Positions 35,169 through 44,278 of a stretch of DNA of 64,000 nt are shown piece after piece (the first letter of the stretch is position 1; the number at the start of each line of letters is the position of its first letter). A program made the position numbers and the translations under genes. Under the pieces are notes generated by a model, which saw only the letters and a program-made list of their open reading frames with translations, was not told where the DNA came from and made no database searches. The stretch spans positions 1 through 64,000 of the forward strand of contig QHBJ01000030.1 in the NCBI GenBank assembly GCA_003243975.1, given 5' to 3'. Source of the DNA: Candidatus Meridianibacter frigidus. Lineage in GTDB: Bacteria > Vulcanimicrobiota > Vulcanimicrobiia > Vulcanimicrobiales > Vulcanimicrobiaceae.

Positions 35169-36518
35169 TTAGGCCCGAATGAGCGCGAGCGCCTCGTCGC
35201 GATGTTTCTCCATCAACTCTTTTTTGTCGCCTTCCACATTGAGGCGCAGCAAGGGCTCAGTGTTCGATGGCCGGATATTCATCCACCACTGCGGGTAGGA
35301 AACCGTCAGCCCGTCGAGGTGATCGATCTGTGCGTCTTGATAGTGCGTCTGTATCTCTGCCAGTTTGCCGGGAATATCTTTCACGGTGCTGTTGATCTCA
35401 CCGGAACGAAAGCGGGTGTCGATCGGCGCAATAACTTCGCTGGGCTTCTTTCCGGCCTCACTGAAGAGTTCCAGGCATTCCATCAGCGCGATCATGCCCG
35501 AGTCCGCAAACCAATTGTCCTTGAAGTAAAAGTGGCCGGAGTGTTCACCGCCAAAAATCACGTCGTTGTCGCGCATTACTTTCTTGATAATCGAATGCCC
35601 GACTTGGGAACGAAGCGGCTTTCCGCCCGCCCTTTCGATGACCTCCGGAACGCTACGGCTGCAGATCAAGTTGTACAAGATCGTCGCCCCGGGATGGCGC
35701 TTCAACGTGTTCAGTCCGACGATGGCTGTCACCATGTCGCCGCCGATGAGGTCGGCCTTTTCATCCACGATGAACATACGGTCGGCATCGCCGTCGAAGG
35801 CCACGCCCAGGTCGCAGCTATATTTCAGTACGGCGGCTTGGAGGTCGCGCATGTTCTCCGGCTCGATGGGGCTGGCCGGGTGATTTGGGAAACTGCCGTC
35901 CAGCTCGAAATAGAGCGGTATTACCTTGCACGGAAGATGCTTGAACACGTGCGGTACGGTTTCGCCTGCCATACCGTTCCCGGCGTCGATGGCGATCGTA
36001 AATGGTTTCACGGCGGCCGCATCGATGAACGAGAGGCAATGCGCGGCAAAGTCTTCTAAGACATCGCGCTTGGTTACCTTCCCGGGCGTGGCGGCGGCTG
36101 CGGGCGCGCTTCCCGAACTGATGGCGTCGCGAATCGCGCTTAGGCCCGTGTCGAGAGAGAGCGCCATGGCCTGCTCGCGCGTGAACTTCATGCCGTTGTA
36201 CTGGGCTGGGTTGTGAGAGGCCGTAATCATCACGCCGCCGTCGTAGCCGTATTTACCGACCGCAAAATAAAGGGCGTCGGTGGAGACCATGCCGATGTCA
36301 ACGACATCGGCGCCGGCCTGCGTGGCTCCCCGCGCGAATGCTTCGAAGAGATTCTGACCGGATGGGCGCATGTCGCGACCCACCGCGACCGTCTTGGCAC
36401 GCAAGAACGCTACAAACGCACGCCCGATTTCAAACGCCACATCGTCATTAAGTTCTGACGGATAAATTCCGCGAACGTCGTAGCTCTTGAAAATCGAGGA
36501 ATCAAACTGCGTTTGCAT
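35169..36518 (-). CDS. manB: phosphomannomutase/phosphoglucomutase
   Basis: A 449-residue alpha-D-phosphohexomutase interconverting hexose 6- and 1-phosphates for envelope polysaccharide. Order of motifs: FKSYDVRGIYP, the phosphoserine loop TASHNPAQYNG, the metal loop DGDADR, the sugar loop GGEHSGH, and the phosphate-binding RPSNTEPLLRL near the C-terminus. It starts 21 bases from the divergent phosphatase gene and lies 15 bases upstream of the dynamin-like gene on the same strand. Confidence 0.92.
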   Translation of the reverse strand: MQTQFDSSIFKSYDVRGIYPSELNDDVAFEIGRAFVAFLRAKTVAVGRDMRPSGQNLFEAFARGATQAGADVVDIGMVSTDALYFAVGKYGYDGGVMITASHNPAQYNGMKFTREQAMALSLDTGLSAIRDAISSGSAPAAAATPGKVTKRDVLEDFAAHCLSFIDAAAVKPFTIAIDAGNGMAGETVPHVFKHLPCKVIPLYFELDGSFPNHPASPIEPENMRDLQAAVLKYSCDLGVAFDGDADRMFIVDEKADLIGGDMVTAIVGLNTLKRHPGATILYNLICSRSVPEVIERAGGKPLRSQVGHSIIKKVMRDNDVIFGGEHSGHFYFKDNWFADSGMIALMECLELFSEAGKKPSEVIAPIDTRFRSGEINSTVKDIPGKLAEIQTHYQDAQIDHLDGLTVSYPQWWMNIRPSNTEPLLRLNVEGDKKELMEKHRDEALALIRA

Positions 36519-36539
36519 GGCCGGGGAAGCTTCGTACCG

Positions 36540-37919
36540 ATGAAAGGCTTTCCCCTTCGGTCGATTTTCAGAAGTGCCGGCACGTTAACTGCGACGGCTA
36601 TCTTGATTTTTGCCCTAATCGTAGCGGTAAGTGGCACTTTCAGCACCCGCGCCGAACTGCACCGCGCTTTCGAACGCGAGATGCGCATCCAGACTGGGCA
36701 ACTCTCCCTCGAATCCCTGCTTAAACTGCAGCTCGACGAGGAGACATCCGTACGCGGATATACCATTACGCACGACGACGCATTCTTGCAGCCGTATTTC
36801 GCCGCAGCCGCAAAATTCAGTCCGCTTGACGCGGGCTTGGGGCCTTTGCTACGCGCGGAGAATCTTTCGCAGGCGAGTGCGGCGCTGGAAGATTTCCGCA
36901 GCGCGCACGCGGCTTGGCACCGCGACGTGGCAGACCCGATCGTGCACTCTCGCGGCGGCCCGCAACTGGATCTCGAAAAGCGCGGGAAACTTCTGATCGA
37001 CCAGGAGCGCACGGATGCCACGGTACTGGAGGCCGCGCTGGCGCAGCGAGCCGATCAGGTTGGTCAGCAGACGCAGGATGCGATCAATTATTCCCTATAC
37101 GTGCGCGCATTTTGGTTGGTGGTTTTCGGGTTGCTCGCGATTCTGTTCAACATGTATCGCTCGCGTTTGAATCGCGAGTTAGAAGAAGAGCGTACCGTGA
37201 CGCAAACGCTGCAGCGAGCTTTTGAAAGCGAGTTTGAACCGATCGAGGGCAGCGATGTTGGCAGCATGTATATCTCCGCCGACGTTCACGCCGCGGTCGG
37301 CGGAGACATGTTTGATTTGTATAAGCTCGGCGACCACCGGGCGCTGGCGCTGATCGCGGATGTGAGCGGCAAAGGCGTCGACGCGGCGGTGCTAACCGCC
37401 TTTATTAAGTTTACCATTCGCGGCATCGCGTTGCGGCGCGGCGACCCGGCGGACATTCTCAGCGAATTCAACACGGCTTTCCCGCGCACCGTGCGCAATC
37501 CGTATTTGTTCGTCTCAATGTTCGTTGCGATTATCGACTTTCAAAAGGGATCGTTGGCTTACGCCAGCGGCGGCCACGATTCGGTCTATCTGCGGCGGTC
37601 GGATGCGAGCGTAGAGCAACTCATGCCGACCGGACCGATTTTAGGCGTGATGGAAGAGGCATTTGAAAGCCGTACCCTCGAGATTGAGGCGGGGGACACC
37701 CTGTTGCTTGCGACCGATGGGCTGACCGAAGCGCGCAACGCGGCGGGCCGATTCTATGCGGACGATGTCGCCTCCATCGTCTCGCAAACGAACGGTACCG
37801 CACAGCACACCGTGGAGGTCCTGACGCAGCGCGTTTTGGAATACACCGGAAACCACATGACCGACGATCTTGCAATGCTCGCGGTTCGTTTCGAAGGGCT
37901 CCCCGCCAAGAATGCGTAG
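36540..37919 (+). CDS. CHASE3-SpoIIE membrane PP2C-type phosphatase
   Basis: A 459-residue membrane regulator. The first helix is at about 15-35, a periplasmic CHASE3-like four-helix sensor spans about 36-185 (with EETSVRGYTIT), the second helix is at about 192-212, then a short coiled-coil and a SpoIIE-type serine phosphatase domain. Metal aspartates are in GGDMFDLY, ADVSGKG, TDGLTEARN and DDLAML. Such proteins dephosphorylate anti-anti-sigma factors in partner-switching systems; no such partner is encoded nearby. The ATG at 36540 follows GGGGAAG. Confidence 0.85.
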   Translation: MKGFPLRSIFRSAGTLTATAILIFALIVAVSGTFSTRAELHRAFEREMRIQTGQLSLESLLKLQLDEETSVRGYTITHDDAFLQPYFAAAAKFSPLDAGLGPLLRAENLSQASAALEDFRSAHAAWHRDVADPIVHSRGGPQLDLEKRGKLLIDQERTDATVLEAALAQRADQVGQQTQDAINYSLYVRAFWLVVFGLLAILFNMYRSRLNRELEEERTVTQTLQRAFESEFEPIEGSDVGSMYISADVHAAVGGDMFDLYKLGDHRALALIADVSGKGVDAAVLTAFIKFTIRGIALRRGDPADILSEFNTAFPRTVRNPYLFVSMFVAIIDFQKGSLAYASGGHDSVYLRRSDASVEQLMPTGPILGVMEEAFESRTLEIEAGDTLLLATDGLTEARNAAGRFYADDVASIVSQTNGTAQHTVEVLTQRVLEYTGNHMTDDLAMLAVRFEGLPAKNA

Positions 37920-38322
37920 CGCCGCGCTGCTGGCCCTGCTCTTCGCGCTGTTTGGTAGCGCGGCGCATGCCGATTGCTCGTCCCTGCAGGGCAGGCAAGT
38001 CATCCTTACTTCCAATAGCTACGATCCGGATGTGTTCGTCTGGGATACGAAGCAGCGCCTCATCGATTACTCCGCCGGCAACTATCAGATGGGGCGCCAG
38101 CTTTTGCCACACGCGCTCTTGGCGCGCGCCGGCACTCGTGGCATCGTCACGTCGTGCGGCGTGAACATCGTGCACCTGCGTACGCGCTTCGCGCCATCCG
38201 ACGCCGTTAGCATCAAGCTTGCTAGCGGGCCGTATCGCGGCCGCTACGGCTGGGTACTTGCAGACGACGTGCGTTCGGCCGGTGGCTTTCGCTTCTTGCG
38301 GCCTGTCACGAAGCACCGCTAG
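37912..38322 (+). CDS. small exported protein of unknown function
   Basis: A 136-residue protein with a clear signal peptide ending AHA-D. The mature part has two cysteines (DC near the N-terminus, TSCGVN) that could form a disulfide. A beta-rich C-terminus (GPYRGRYGWVLADDV) resembles small SH3-like folds, but that is only a visual impression. It overlaps the phosphatase stop by 8 bases, so the two are co-translated. Confidence 0.65.
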   Translation: MRSAALLALLFALFGSAAHADCSSLQGRQVILTSNSYDPDVFVWDTKQRLIDYSAGNYQMGRQLLPHALLARAGTRGIVTSCGVNIVHLRTRFAPSDAVSIKLASGPYRGRYGWVLADDVRSAGGFRFLRPVTKHR

Positions 38323-38369
38323 GGCCGGCCTTCGAGGGCTGCGGCACCCACGGCGGGTATAGGGTCAGC

Positions 38370-39230
38370 ATGCCGACGTTGACGGAAGACCGCTTGAAGT
38401 TTCTGCAAGAGCGCGCCAATCTTACGCGGCAGGGCATCATTCGCTCGCTCCTCTCCGCAGGTTCGGGCCATTCTGCGGGATCGCTCGACATGGCCGATGT
38501 TTTTGTGGCTCTCTATCATCACGTTCTGCGCCACGACCCGCGTAATCCCACCTGGGAAGACCGGGACCGGTTGCTGCTCTCATGCGGCCATATCGCGCCG
38601 GTGCGCTACAGCGCCATGGCGTATGCGGATTACTTTCCGGTTGAGGAGCTGCTGACGCTTCGTAAGTTTGGTACGCGCCTGCAAGGACACCCGGAGCGCG
38701 TGCGGATGGAAGCGTTGGAAACCACCTCGGGTCCACTGGGCGAGGGCCTGGCACAGGGCACCGGAATGGCGCTCGCTGCGAAGATGGACAAGAAAGGATG
38801 GCGCGTATACGTTGTGACCTCCGACGCTGAACACCAATGCGGCCTGCATATGGAAGCGATGATGACGGCGCCGAAGTTTGGGCTCGACAACTTGATGTGC
38901 ATCGTTGACCGCAACTTCATTCAAATCGACGGCAGCACGGAAGAGATTATGCCGCTCGAGCCGCTGGCCGACAAGTATCGGGCCTTCAATTGGGAGGTCT
39001 TCGAGTGCGACGGCAACGACATGGCGGCGCTCATCGAAACGATCGAGCGCGCCAAAGAAACCACAGGCAAGCCCCAGGTAATTATCGCGAATACGGTGCC
39101 CGGCAAGGGCGTCTCGTTCATGGAAGGCGACTACACCTGGCACGGGAAGCCGCCCAATAAGGAGCAGGCGGATACAGCGCTGCGCGAGCTGGAGGCGCAA
39201 CGCGAAAGGATTCTCTCCTTCCATGGCTAG
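38370..39230 (+). CDS. transketolase, N-terminal (thiamine diphosphate-binding) subunit
   Basis: A 286-residue first half of a split transketolase. Active-site histidines are in GSGHSAGSLD, CGHIAP and the C-terminal TWHGKPP. The diphosphate/Mg motif normally reads GDGE...N; here it is S151-D152-A153-E154 with N182 in VDRN, so the metal Asp and Asn are kept but both glycines are replaced. Split transketolases occur in archaea and several bacterial phyla and act in the pentose phosphate pathway. The stop overlaps the start of the second subunit by 8 bases. Confidence 0.85.
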   Translation: MPTLTEDRLKFLQERANLTRQGIIRSLLSAGSGHSAGSLDMADVFVALYHHVLRHDPRNPTWEDRDRLLLSCGHIAPVRYSAMAYADYFPVEELLTLRKFGTRLQGHPERVRMEALETTSGPLGEGLAQGTGMALAAKMDKKGWRVYVVTSDAEHQCGLHMEAMMTAPKFGLDNLMCIVDRNFIQIDGSTEEIMPLEPLADKYRAFNWEVFECDGNDMAALIETIERAKETTGKPQVIIANTVPGKGVSFMEGDYTWHGKPPNKEQADTALRELEAQRERILSFHG

Positions 39231-40263
39231 CAGCGCGCGCAACGGCGCGATTGGCATGCACTTGGTCGACATCTCCGACGTTAACGCGTTGAAATCGGTA
39301 CCGACTCGCAACGGCTTCGGCGAAGGGCTCATCGAGGCAGGCAAATCCAACCGCAATGTCATCGGCATCTGTGCCGACCTAGCGGAGTCAACGCGTATGG
39401 AGGGTTTCAAGAAGGCGTGCCCCGACCAATACATCGCGATCGGCGTAGCGGAACAATTGCTGGTCGCGATGGCGGCGGGGCTGGCCAGCGCCGGGAAGAT
39501 TCCGTTCATCGCCAGCTACGCGATGTTCAATCCAGGGCGGTCGTGGGAGCAAGTGCGCACGACGATGGCGCTCAATGAAACCAACGTCAAGATTGCCGGC
39601 GCGCACGCAGGTGTTTCGGTGGGACCGGACGGCGCAACTCACCAAGCGATCGAAGATATCGCAATCATGCGCGTGCTGCCGCATATGATTGTGGTGGTAC
39701 CGTGCGATTCGGCGCAAACGAAGAAAGCCACGCTGGCGGTAGCCCAAAAGTGGGGTCCGACCTACTTGCGCTTCGCGCGCGAGAAATCACCGGTCATAAC
39801 CACTGAGGAGACGCCCTTCGAGATCGGCAAGGCGCAGACGTTCCGCACCGGTAGCGATGTGGCGATTATTGCGTGCGGCATTCTGGTTTACAACGCGCTC
39901 GTGGCTGCGCAAGAGCTGGCCGGCGACGGCATCGAGTGCACCGTGATCAACAATCACACCGTCAAACCGATGGACGAGCACGCGGTGATCGAAGCGGCCA
40001 AACTTTGCGGTACTGTCGTCACGGTAGAGGAACACCAGCAGCACGGCGGCATGGGCTCGCGTGTGGCCGAGATTTTGGCTCAGCACCATCCCGTTCCGAT
40101 CGAATTCGTCGGCGTGCGCGACCAATTCGGGCAGTCCGGTGATCCAGGCGAACTGATCGAGCACTACGGGATGGGCACGAGTGCAATAAAGACCGCGGTG
40201 CGCCGTGCGCTTCGCCGCAAACCCGGAAGCCACGCGCTCGCCGAACCCAACACGGCCGAGTAG
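39223..40263 (+). CDS. transketolase, C-terminal (pyrimidine-binding) subunit
   Basis: A 346-residue second half. It has a PYR domain with the catalytic Glu in IAIGVAEQLLVAMAAGLA, GAHAGVSVGPDGATHQ, and a C-terminal domain with NNHTVKPMDEHAV and EEHQQHGGMGS. It opens with about 25 residues before the conserved PTRNGFGEGL block. It pairs with the preceding gene to form the complete enzyme. Confidence 0.88.
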   Translation: MASSARNGAIGMHLVDISDVNALKSVPTRNGFGEGLIEAGKSNRNVIGICADLAESTRMEGFKKACPDQYIAIGVAEQLLVAMAAGLASAGKIPFIASYAMFNPGRSWEQVRTTMALNETNVKIAGAHAGVSVGPDGATHQAIEDIAIMRVLPHMIVVVPCDSAQTKKATLAVAQKWGPTYLRFAREKSPVITTEETPFEIGKAQTFRTGSDVAIIACGILVYNALVAAQELAGDGIECTVINNHTVKPMDEHAVIEAAKLCGTVVTVEEHQQHGGMGSRVAEILAQHHPVPIEFVGVRDQFGQSGDPGELIEHYGMGTSAIKTAVRRALRRKPGSHALAEPNTAE

Positions 40264-40295
40264 CTACTTTCGTTCGGGCTGGCACAATCACGACA

Positions 40296-40319
40296 GTGTC
40301 ACCCTGAGCTTGTCGAAGG
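40296..40319. repeat. dispersed repeat A, reverse-oriented copy
   Basis: GTGTCACCCTGAGCTTGTCGAAGG lies between the transketolase and btuD. Its TGAGCTTGTCGA core (40305-40316) is the exact reverse complement of the two copies near 10907 and 10923. Similar sequences are widespread intergenic repeats in unrelated bacteria, from general knowledge. Confidence 0.6.
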
Positions 40320-40347
40320 GCCCGAGCAACGTCGAGCGGTCGAAGGA

Positions 40348-41124
40348 TCAAGTGGCGACGCGCAAGGGGAAAACCCGCAATTTGCCGCTGGGGGAGAGCA
40401 CCGCTTCCATTGAGAGGCCGTAAGCGCGCTCAAACCAGCCGGCGTTCAGCACTTGGTCCGGCGTGCGGCACAGCGTGAACTCGTTCCAGCCAAGGAGCAA
40501 GAAGCGATCGGCGTACTCGAAGGCCTCGTTGGCGTCGTGCAGGACGCAGGCAACGCACTTGCCCGAGTGCGCCTGATCGCGCAGTAATCGCAAGATCTCT
40601 TGCGCCGCGCGTAAGTCCAAATGGCTGGTCGGTTCATCCAGCAAGAGCGCGGGGGCGCCTTGCGCGAGCGCCATTGCAATCCATGCGCGCTGACGCTCGC
40701 CGCTGGAGAGCGTGTCGAACGAGCGCTCCGCATAATCGTACAAACCGACGGCGCGCAGCGCGTCGTTTACGCAGGCGCGATCGGCGTCCTCTTCGCGCCA
40801 GTCCCACCACGAATGGTAGGCATAGCGTCCGGTTCCCACGATCTCCCGCACGCTGAGCATCTCCGAACCAATCTCCTCGCTGGCGATGAAGGCCATGCGG
40901 CGCGCGCGCTCCGCCGGGTTGAGTTCGCTTATCGCGATGCGGTTGTGGGTGACGGTCCCCGCGGAAGGTCTGTGCAGGCCAGCAATGGTGCGCAGCAGCG
41001 TTGTTTTTCCGCACCCATTGGGTCCGAGAATGGCAAGCAGTTCGCCGGATGCGATCGCAAAATCCAACTCGTCAAACAATCGCCTGGTGCCCACACTCAA
41101 TGCCAAGCGTTCGACGGTGATCAC
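40348..41124 (-). CDS. btuD: cobalamin/heme-type ABC transporter ATPase
   Basis: A 258-residue ATPase: Walker A GPNGCGKTT, signature LSSGERQRAWIAMAL, Walker B LLLDEPTSHLD and switch LHDANEAF. The start is GTG at 41124, overlapping the permease stop by GTGA; the open frame further upstream is antisense-like and lacks homology. Grouping with a FecCD permease, TonB receptor and B12 riboswitch points to cobalamin. Confidence 0.88.
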   Translation of the reverse strand: MITVERLALSVGTRRLFDELDFAIASGELLAILGPNGCGKTTLLRTIAGLHRPSAGTVTHNRIAISELNPAERARRMAFIASEEIGSEMLSVREIVGTGRYAYHSWWDWREEDADRACVNDALRAVGLYDYAERSFDTLSSGERQRAWIAMALAQGAPALLLDEPTSHLDLRAAQEILRLLRDQAHSGKCVACVLHDANEAFEYADRFLLLGWNEFTLCRTPDQVLNAGWFERAYGLSMEAVLSPSGKLRVFPLRVAT

Positions 41125-42098
41125 GCGAACCGGCGGCCTTCGTGCAAATAGAGATACAGAAACGTCGGCACGCCGATGAAAGCCAGCAGCACGCCGATCG
41201 GGATCTCGACCGGTGCAAAGAGCGTGCGGCTTACCGCATCGGCAACGGCCATGAATGCCGCCCCAAAGAGCGCCGCCAGGGGAGCCAAGCTGCGAGCGTC
41301 TGTACCGATGATGCGCCGCGCCATATGCGGAACGATCAGTCCGACGAAGCCGACGATGCCGCACAATGCAACGGCACTGGCAGTAAGTAAAGCGGCGGAA
41401 GCCAGAATGACCCACTGCGCACGAGACACATCAACCCCCACCGCGCGTGCGCGCGTATCTCCCAGCCGCAGAGCATTCAGCGCAGGAATGCTCAGAATCG
41501 CGAGGAGCAGGCCGATGACCAAGTAAGGAGCGGTCCACGTCAAGTCATGCCATCCACGGCCGGCGAGCGATCCCGCCAGCCACGCGATGATCGTTTGCGC
41601 GTAGCCGCCTTGCTGCAAGCGCGTGAGAACGAGTGCGACGAAGGCCGAGAAGAGCGCGGAGAGCGACACGCCCGCCAAGATCAAGCGGTTCGCGTCGATG
41701 CCGGTTCCACGGCGAGCAATTGCCGCGACCAGGATCGCGGTAGCCAAGCCCGCGAGAAATCCAAGTGCGGGAACAAATGGCGCTGCGACACCTGCAGCCA
41801 CCGCAACCGAGATTGCCGCCGCCGCACCCGCGCTGACGCCCGTGAGATACGGATCCACAAGCGGATTGCGCAGCATACCCTGCAGCAACACGCCCGCCAG
41901 CGCCAGCGCCGCACCCACGACGGCGGCGATGCACGCGCGTGGAATTCGCAAGGTCCATACGATGGTGTTCGCGTCTGAGTTCGCCTGCGGGTGCAGCAGC
42001 GCATTCAGCACGTCACTGGGGGAAAGAAAAGCGGCGCCCACGCCGACGCTCAACATCAGCGCAAGCGCCACAAATGCGGCCGCGCAGAGCAGTTTCAT
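41121..42098 (-). CDS. btuC: FecCD/BtuC family ABC permease
   Basis: A 325-residue permease of about ten helices. FecCD signatures are RIPRACIAAVVGAALALAG near the N-terminus, GMLRNPLVDPYLTGVSAGA, and the cytoplasmic GIVGFVGLIVPHMAR. The ATG at 42098 matches the family start. It lies 13 bases downstream of the receptor gene and is coupled to btuD. Confidence 0.9.
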   Translation of the reverse strand: MKLLCAAAFVALALMLSVGVGAAFLSPSDVLNALLHPQANSDANTIVWTLRIPRACIAAVVGAALALAGVLLQGMLRNPLVDPYLTGVSAGAAAAISVAVAAGVAAPFVPALGFLAGLATAILVAAIARRGTGIDANRLILAGVSLSALFSAFVALVLTRLQQGGYAQTIIAWLAGSLAGRGWHDLTWTAPYLVIGLLLAILSIPALNALRLGDTRARAVGVDVSRAQWVILASAALLTASAVALCGIVGFVGLIVPHMARRIIGTDARSLAPLAALFGAAFMAVADAVSRTLFAPVEIPIGVLLAFIGVPTFLYLYLHEGRRFA

Positions 42099-42111
42099 CT
42101 CGGGCCGGAGG

Positions 42112-44037
42112 TTACCGGTTCGATAACTCCAGAACGAGGGCGCGGCCGGGTTGCGGGAATTCGGGCACGTCTTGGATGGCTTCGTTGCCCAAATTGTAGG
42201 TGCGCAGCGAGAGCACCGCATCTTTGGAAAGCCGCATCCGCACGAAGGCATCCACGCGCGTATATGCCTCTGCGTCTCCAAAGCCGAAGTGCCGTAGACC
42301 CTGGTTGCGAGCGATGATTCCGGCGCTCTCCACGAACCTATCCGGCTCGCCGCGGAAGCCGAGTTCGGCGGTGACCGACAGAACCGGGCCGGCACCGGAA
42401 AGCCGCGTGTCAGCGTTGGTCGCCGCATCGCTGCCTGGGCAGACGAAAGTCTTTGGGTCCTGGTGCAAGCAGAGGGCGCGATAAAGATCGGTGGCGCTCG
42501 CGCGCGCGTAGACGCCGTGAACCGGAATTGTTTGCAGCTGCGCGACGAAGCCAGCAATCGAAGCGCGCTGAATATTCTGCGGGGTGAACGTTTGGTCCAG
42601 CGCGATCAAATTATGACTGCTGCTGGAGAACCAGCCTAATGACGCGCCGCCGAGAACATTTGGAGCGAGCAGGGTGATGTCGCCAACGCGGGTTCGTTCG
42701 GGCTTCAGCGTGGGATTCGAGAAGCCGGGAAAGTAAAGTTCGGCCGCGTTGGGTGCGCGGAACGCTGTTGCATAATTGGCTTTGAGCGTCATCGCCGGCG
42801 ATAGCCGCGCGACTCCCCCCAGCGAAGGCGAGAACTCCCTCCCTTGGCCGCCGTCGCGCTCCGCGCGTAGGCCGGCATAACCGCGCACGACTGAGCTGAA
42901 GATCCAGTTCTCCTGAAAGTAGGCGCCGGTTTGCGCGAAGCCATGGGTTGAAATGCTGGTGGGTGTTCCATTACCGTCGTCAACGCGCGCGACGCCGCGC
43001 GCGAGATCGAAGCCGTAGATGAACCGGCTGCGCGCTTGCGTGACCACGTTGCGAAAACTCACCTGCGCCCGGCCTTCGCTCCCGTAGGACGCAAACGGCG
43101 GGGGCGGCGTAGCGCCGGGGGCGGGAGCGTTGAAACAAGTTGGGTCAACCGGCGTGTTGCAGCGAAACTCCAGCTGCTGCAACGTCCCGCCAAACTGCAG
43201 GGTGGTGACGGCATGGTCGCGTTCGTGGGTGAGCGAGAGTTCGATGTCTTTATCCAGCGTGTTCTGGCGTGACGTCGCGGAGACAAATCCGAGCGGGCCG
43301 GGGGCTCCCAGGTGATGGTCGGAGATACCGCCGGAGAGTTCGGCATTCAGCCCACCGAGCGGTCGTTCAAAGACGAATCGCGCATCGGTCGTGCGCGAGT
43401 CCGCGTTCATTTCGCTGCCCCCCGGAAAGGCGAAAGTATTTCCGCCGACCGCGCGCTCGAAGGAAAAATTTCTTGACTCCACGCGTACGAGTTGGTCGCC
43501 GAATGTTCCCGAACGCAAGTCCACGGTTGGTTGCCCCTGCAGAGGATGCGTGATGATATTGACCACCCCGCCGATGGAGCGGCTGCCGTAAAGTGTCGAG
43601 CCGCCGCCTTCGACCACCTCGATTCGCTCCACGCCGCTGGTCGAAATTGCATCCAGATCGAGCGAGCCCGTTTGGGCGCCCCCAGCCGGTAAACCGTTGA
43701 TAAGTACGAGCACTTGATTGGTGGTCGAGCCCCGAATACCGATGCCACCGAGCGCTCCAATGCCCCCGTAGCGGAAGATGTTGACGCCCGGAATATCCTC
43801 CAACGCATCGGTGATCGTGCGAAAGCCGCGCCGGATGATGTCGGCCTTGGTCACGACGTACGTGGTGCGCGCTGCGTTGTGCAGCGTTTCGTCGGCGCGG
43901 TCACTCGTGACGACGTGCCCGATCTCGGGCGGCGTTGGTGTGGGCTGCGGGGCGATATCGGCGCGCGCCGTCAGGCTACCCCAAAGTGTGAAGAATGTTG
44001 CTGCGCAGAACGCGCGCAGCGCGATGCTTGAAGTCAT
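42112..44037 (-). CDS. btuB: TonB-dependent outer-membrane cobalamin receptor
   Basis: A 641-residue receptor: signal peptide (about 1-26, ending ARA-D), a Pro-rich linker, a TonB-box-like HVVTS (about 41-45), the plug domain (about 55-160, with IPGVNIFRYGG and GSTLYGSRSIGGVVNIIT), then a 22-strand-type barrel with the LKANYATAFRAPN and FNPTLKPE-like (FSNPTLKPERT) blocks. AAGGAAGG precedes the ATG. Substrate assignment rests on the cobalamin riboswitch immediately upstream and the btuCD genes downstream. The gene is direct evidence of an outer membrane. Confidence 0.9.
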   Translation of the reverse strand: MTSSIALRAFCAATFFTLWGSLTARADIAPQPTPTPPEIGHVVTSDRADETLHNAARTTYVVTKADIIRRGFRTITDALEDIPGVNIFRYGGIGALGGIGIRGSTTNQVLVLINGLPAGGAQTGSLDLDAISTSGVERIEVVEGGGSTLYGSRSIGGVVNIITHPLQGQPTVDLRSGTFGDQLVRVESRNFSFERAVGGNTFAFPGGSEMNADSRTTDARFVFERPLGGLNAELSGGISDHHLGAPGPLGFVSATSRQNTLDKDIELSLTHERDHAVTTLQFGGTLQQLEFRCNTPVDPTCFNAPAPGATPPPPFASYGSEGRAQVSFRNVVTQARSRFIYGFDLARGVARVDDGNGTPTSISTHGFAQTGAYFQENWIFSSVVRGYAGLRAERDGGQGREFSPSLGGVARLSPAMTLKANYATAFRAPNAAELYFPGFSNPTLKPERTRVGDITLLAPNVLGGASLGWFSSSSHNLIALDQTFTPQNIQRASIAGFVAQLQTIPVHGVYARASATDLYRALCLHQDPKTFVCPGSDAATNADTRLSGAGPVLSVTAELGFRGEPDRFVESAGIIARNQGLRHFGFGDAEAYTRVDAFVRMRLSKDAVLSLRTYNLGNEAIQDVPEFPQPGRALVLELSNR

Positions 44038-44073
44038 GCTTGCCTTCCTTTACGCGAGGTGGTGCAAAGAGCG

Positions 44074-44217
44074 GCAAATGCATCGGTATCCTGACTTGCG
44101 GATTATCGCCCTCTGCCCCAGGCCTTCCCATCCTTGCGGATTGTGACGTTGGAGCGGCTCCCCGCATACAGTGGCGCGACCGTGCCGGCATTTCACCGGC
44201 TTCCCGTGCGCATTTGC
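44074..44217 (-). ncRNA. cobalamin (AdoCbl) riboswitch upstream of btuB
   Basis: Read on the minus strand, a closing stem GCAAATGC (44217-44210)/GCATTTGC (44081-44074) bounds a 144-base domain. Inside are, in order, GGGAAGCCGGTGAAATGCCGG, CGCGCCACTGTA (matching the conserved GCCACTG box), GGATGGGAAGGCC and AAGTCAGGATACC, all classic cobalamin riboswitch elements. The btuB ribosome-binding site (AAGGAAGG, about 44043-44050) lies about 25 bases after the closing stem, so translational control or early termination would both be possible. High cobalamin should turn btuBCD off. Confidence 0.92.
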
Positions 44218-44278
44218 GAACTGCTTCTGTTGGCGCCGCAGGCGGCGCTTTCCCCCGGACGGAACGCTCGCAGCGCTC

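Noticed and set aside
42099-42557. Extended N-terminus for the BtuC permease
   Set aside because: The added 153 codons are antisense to btuB and have no membrane-protein character; the family start is the ATG at 42098.
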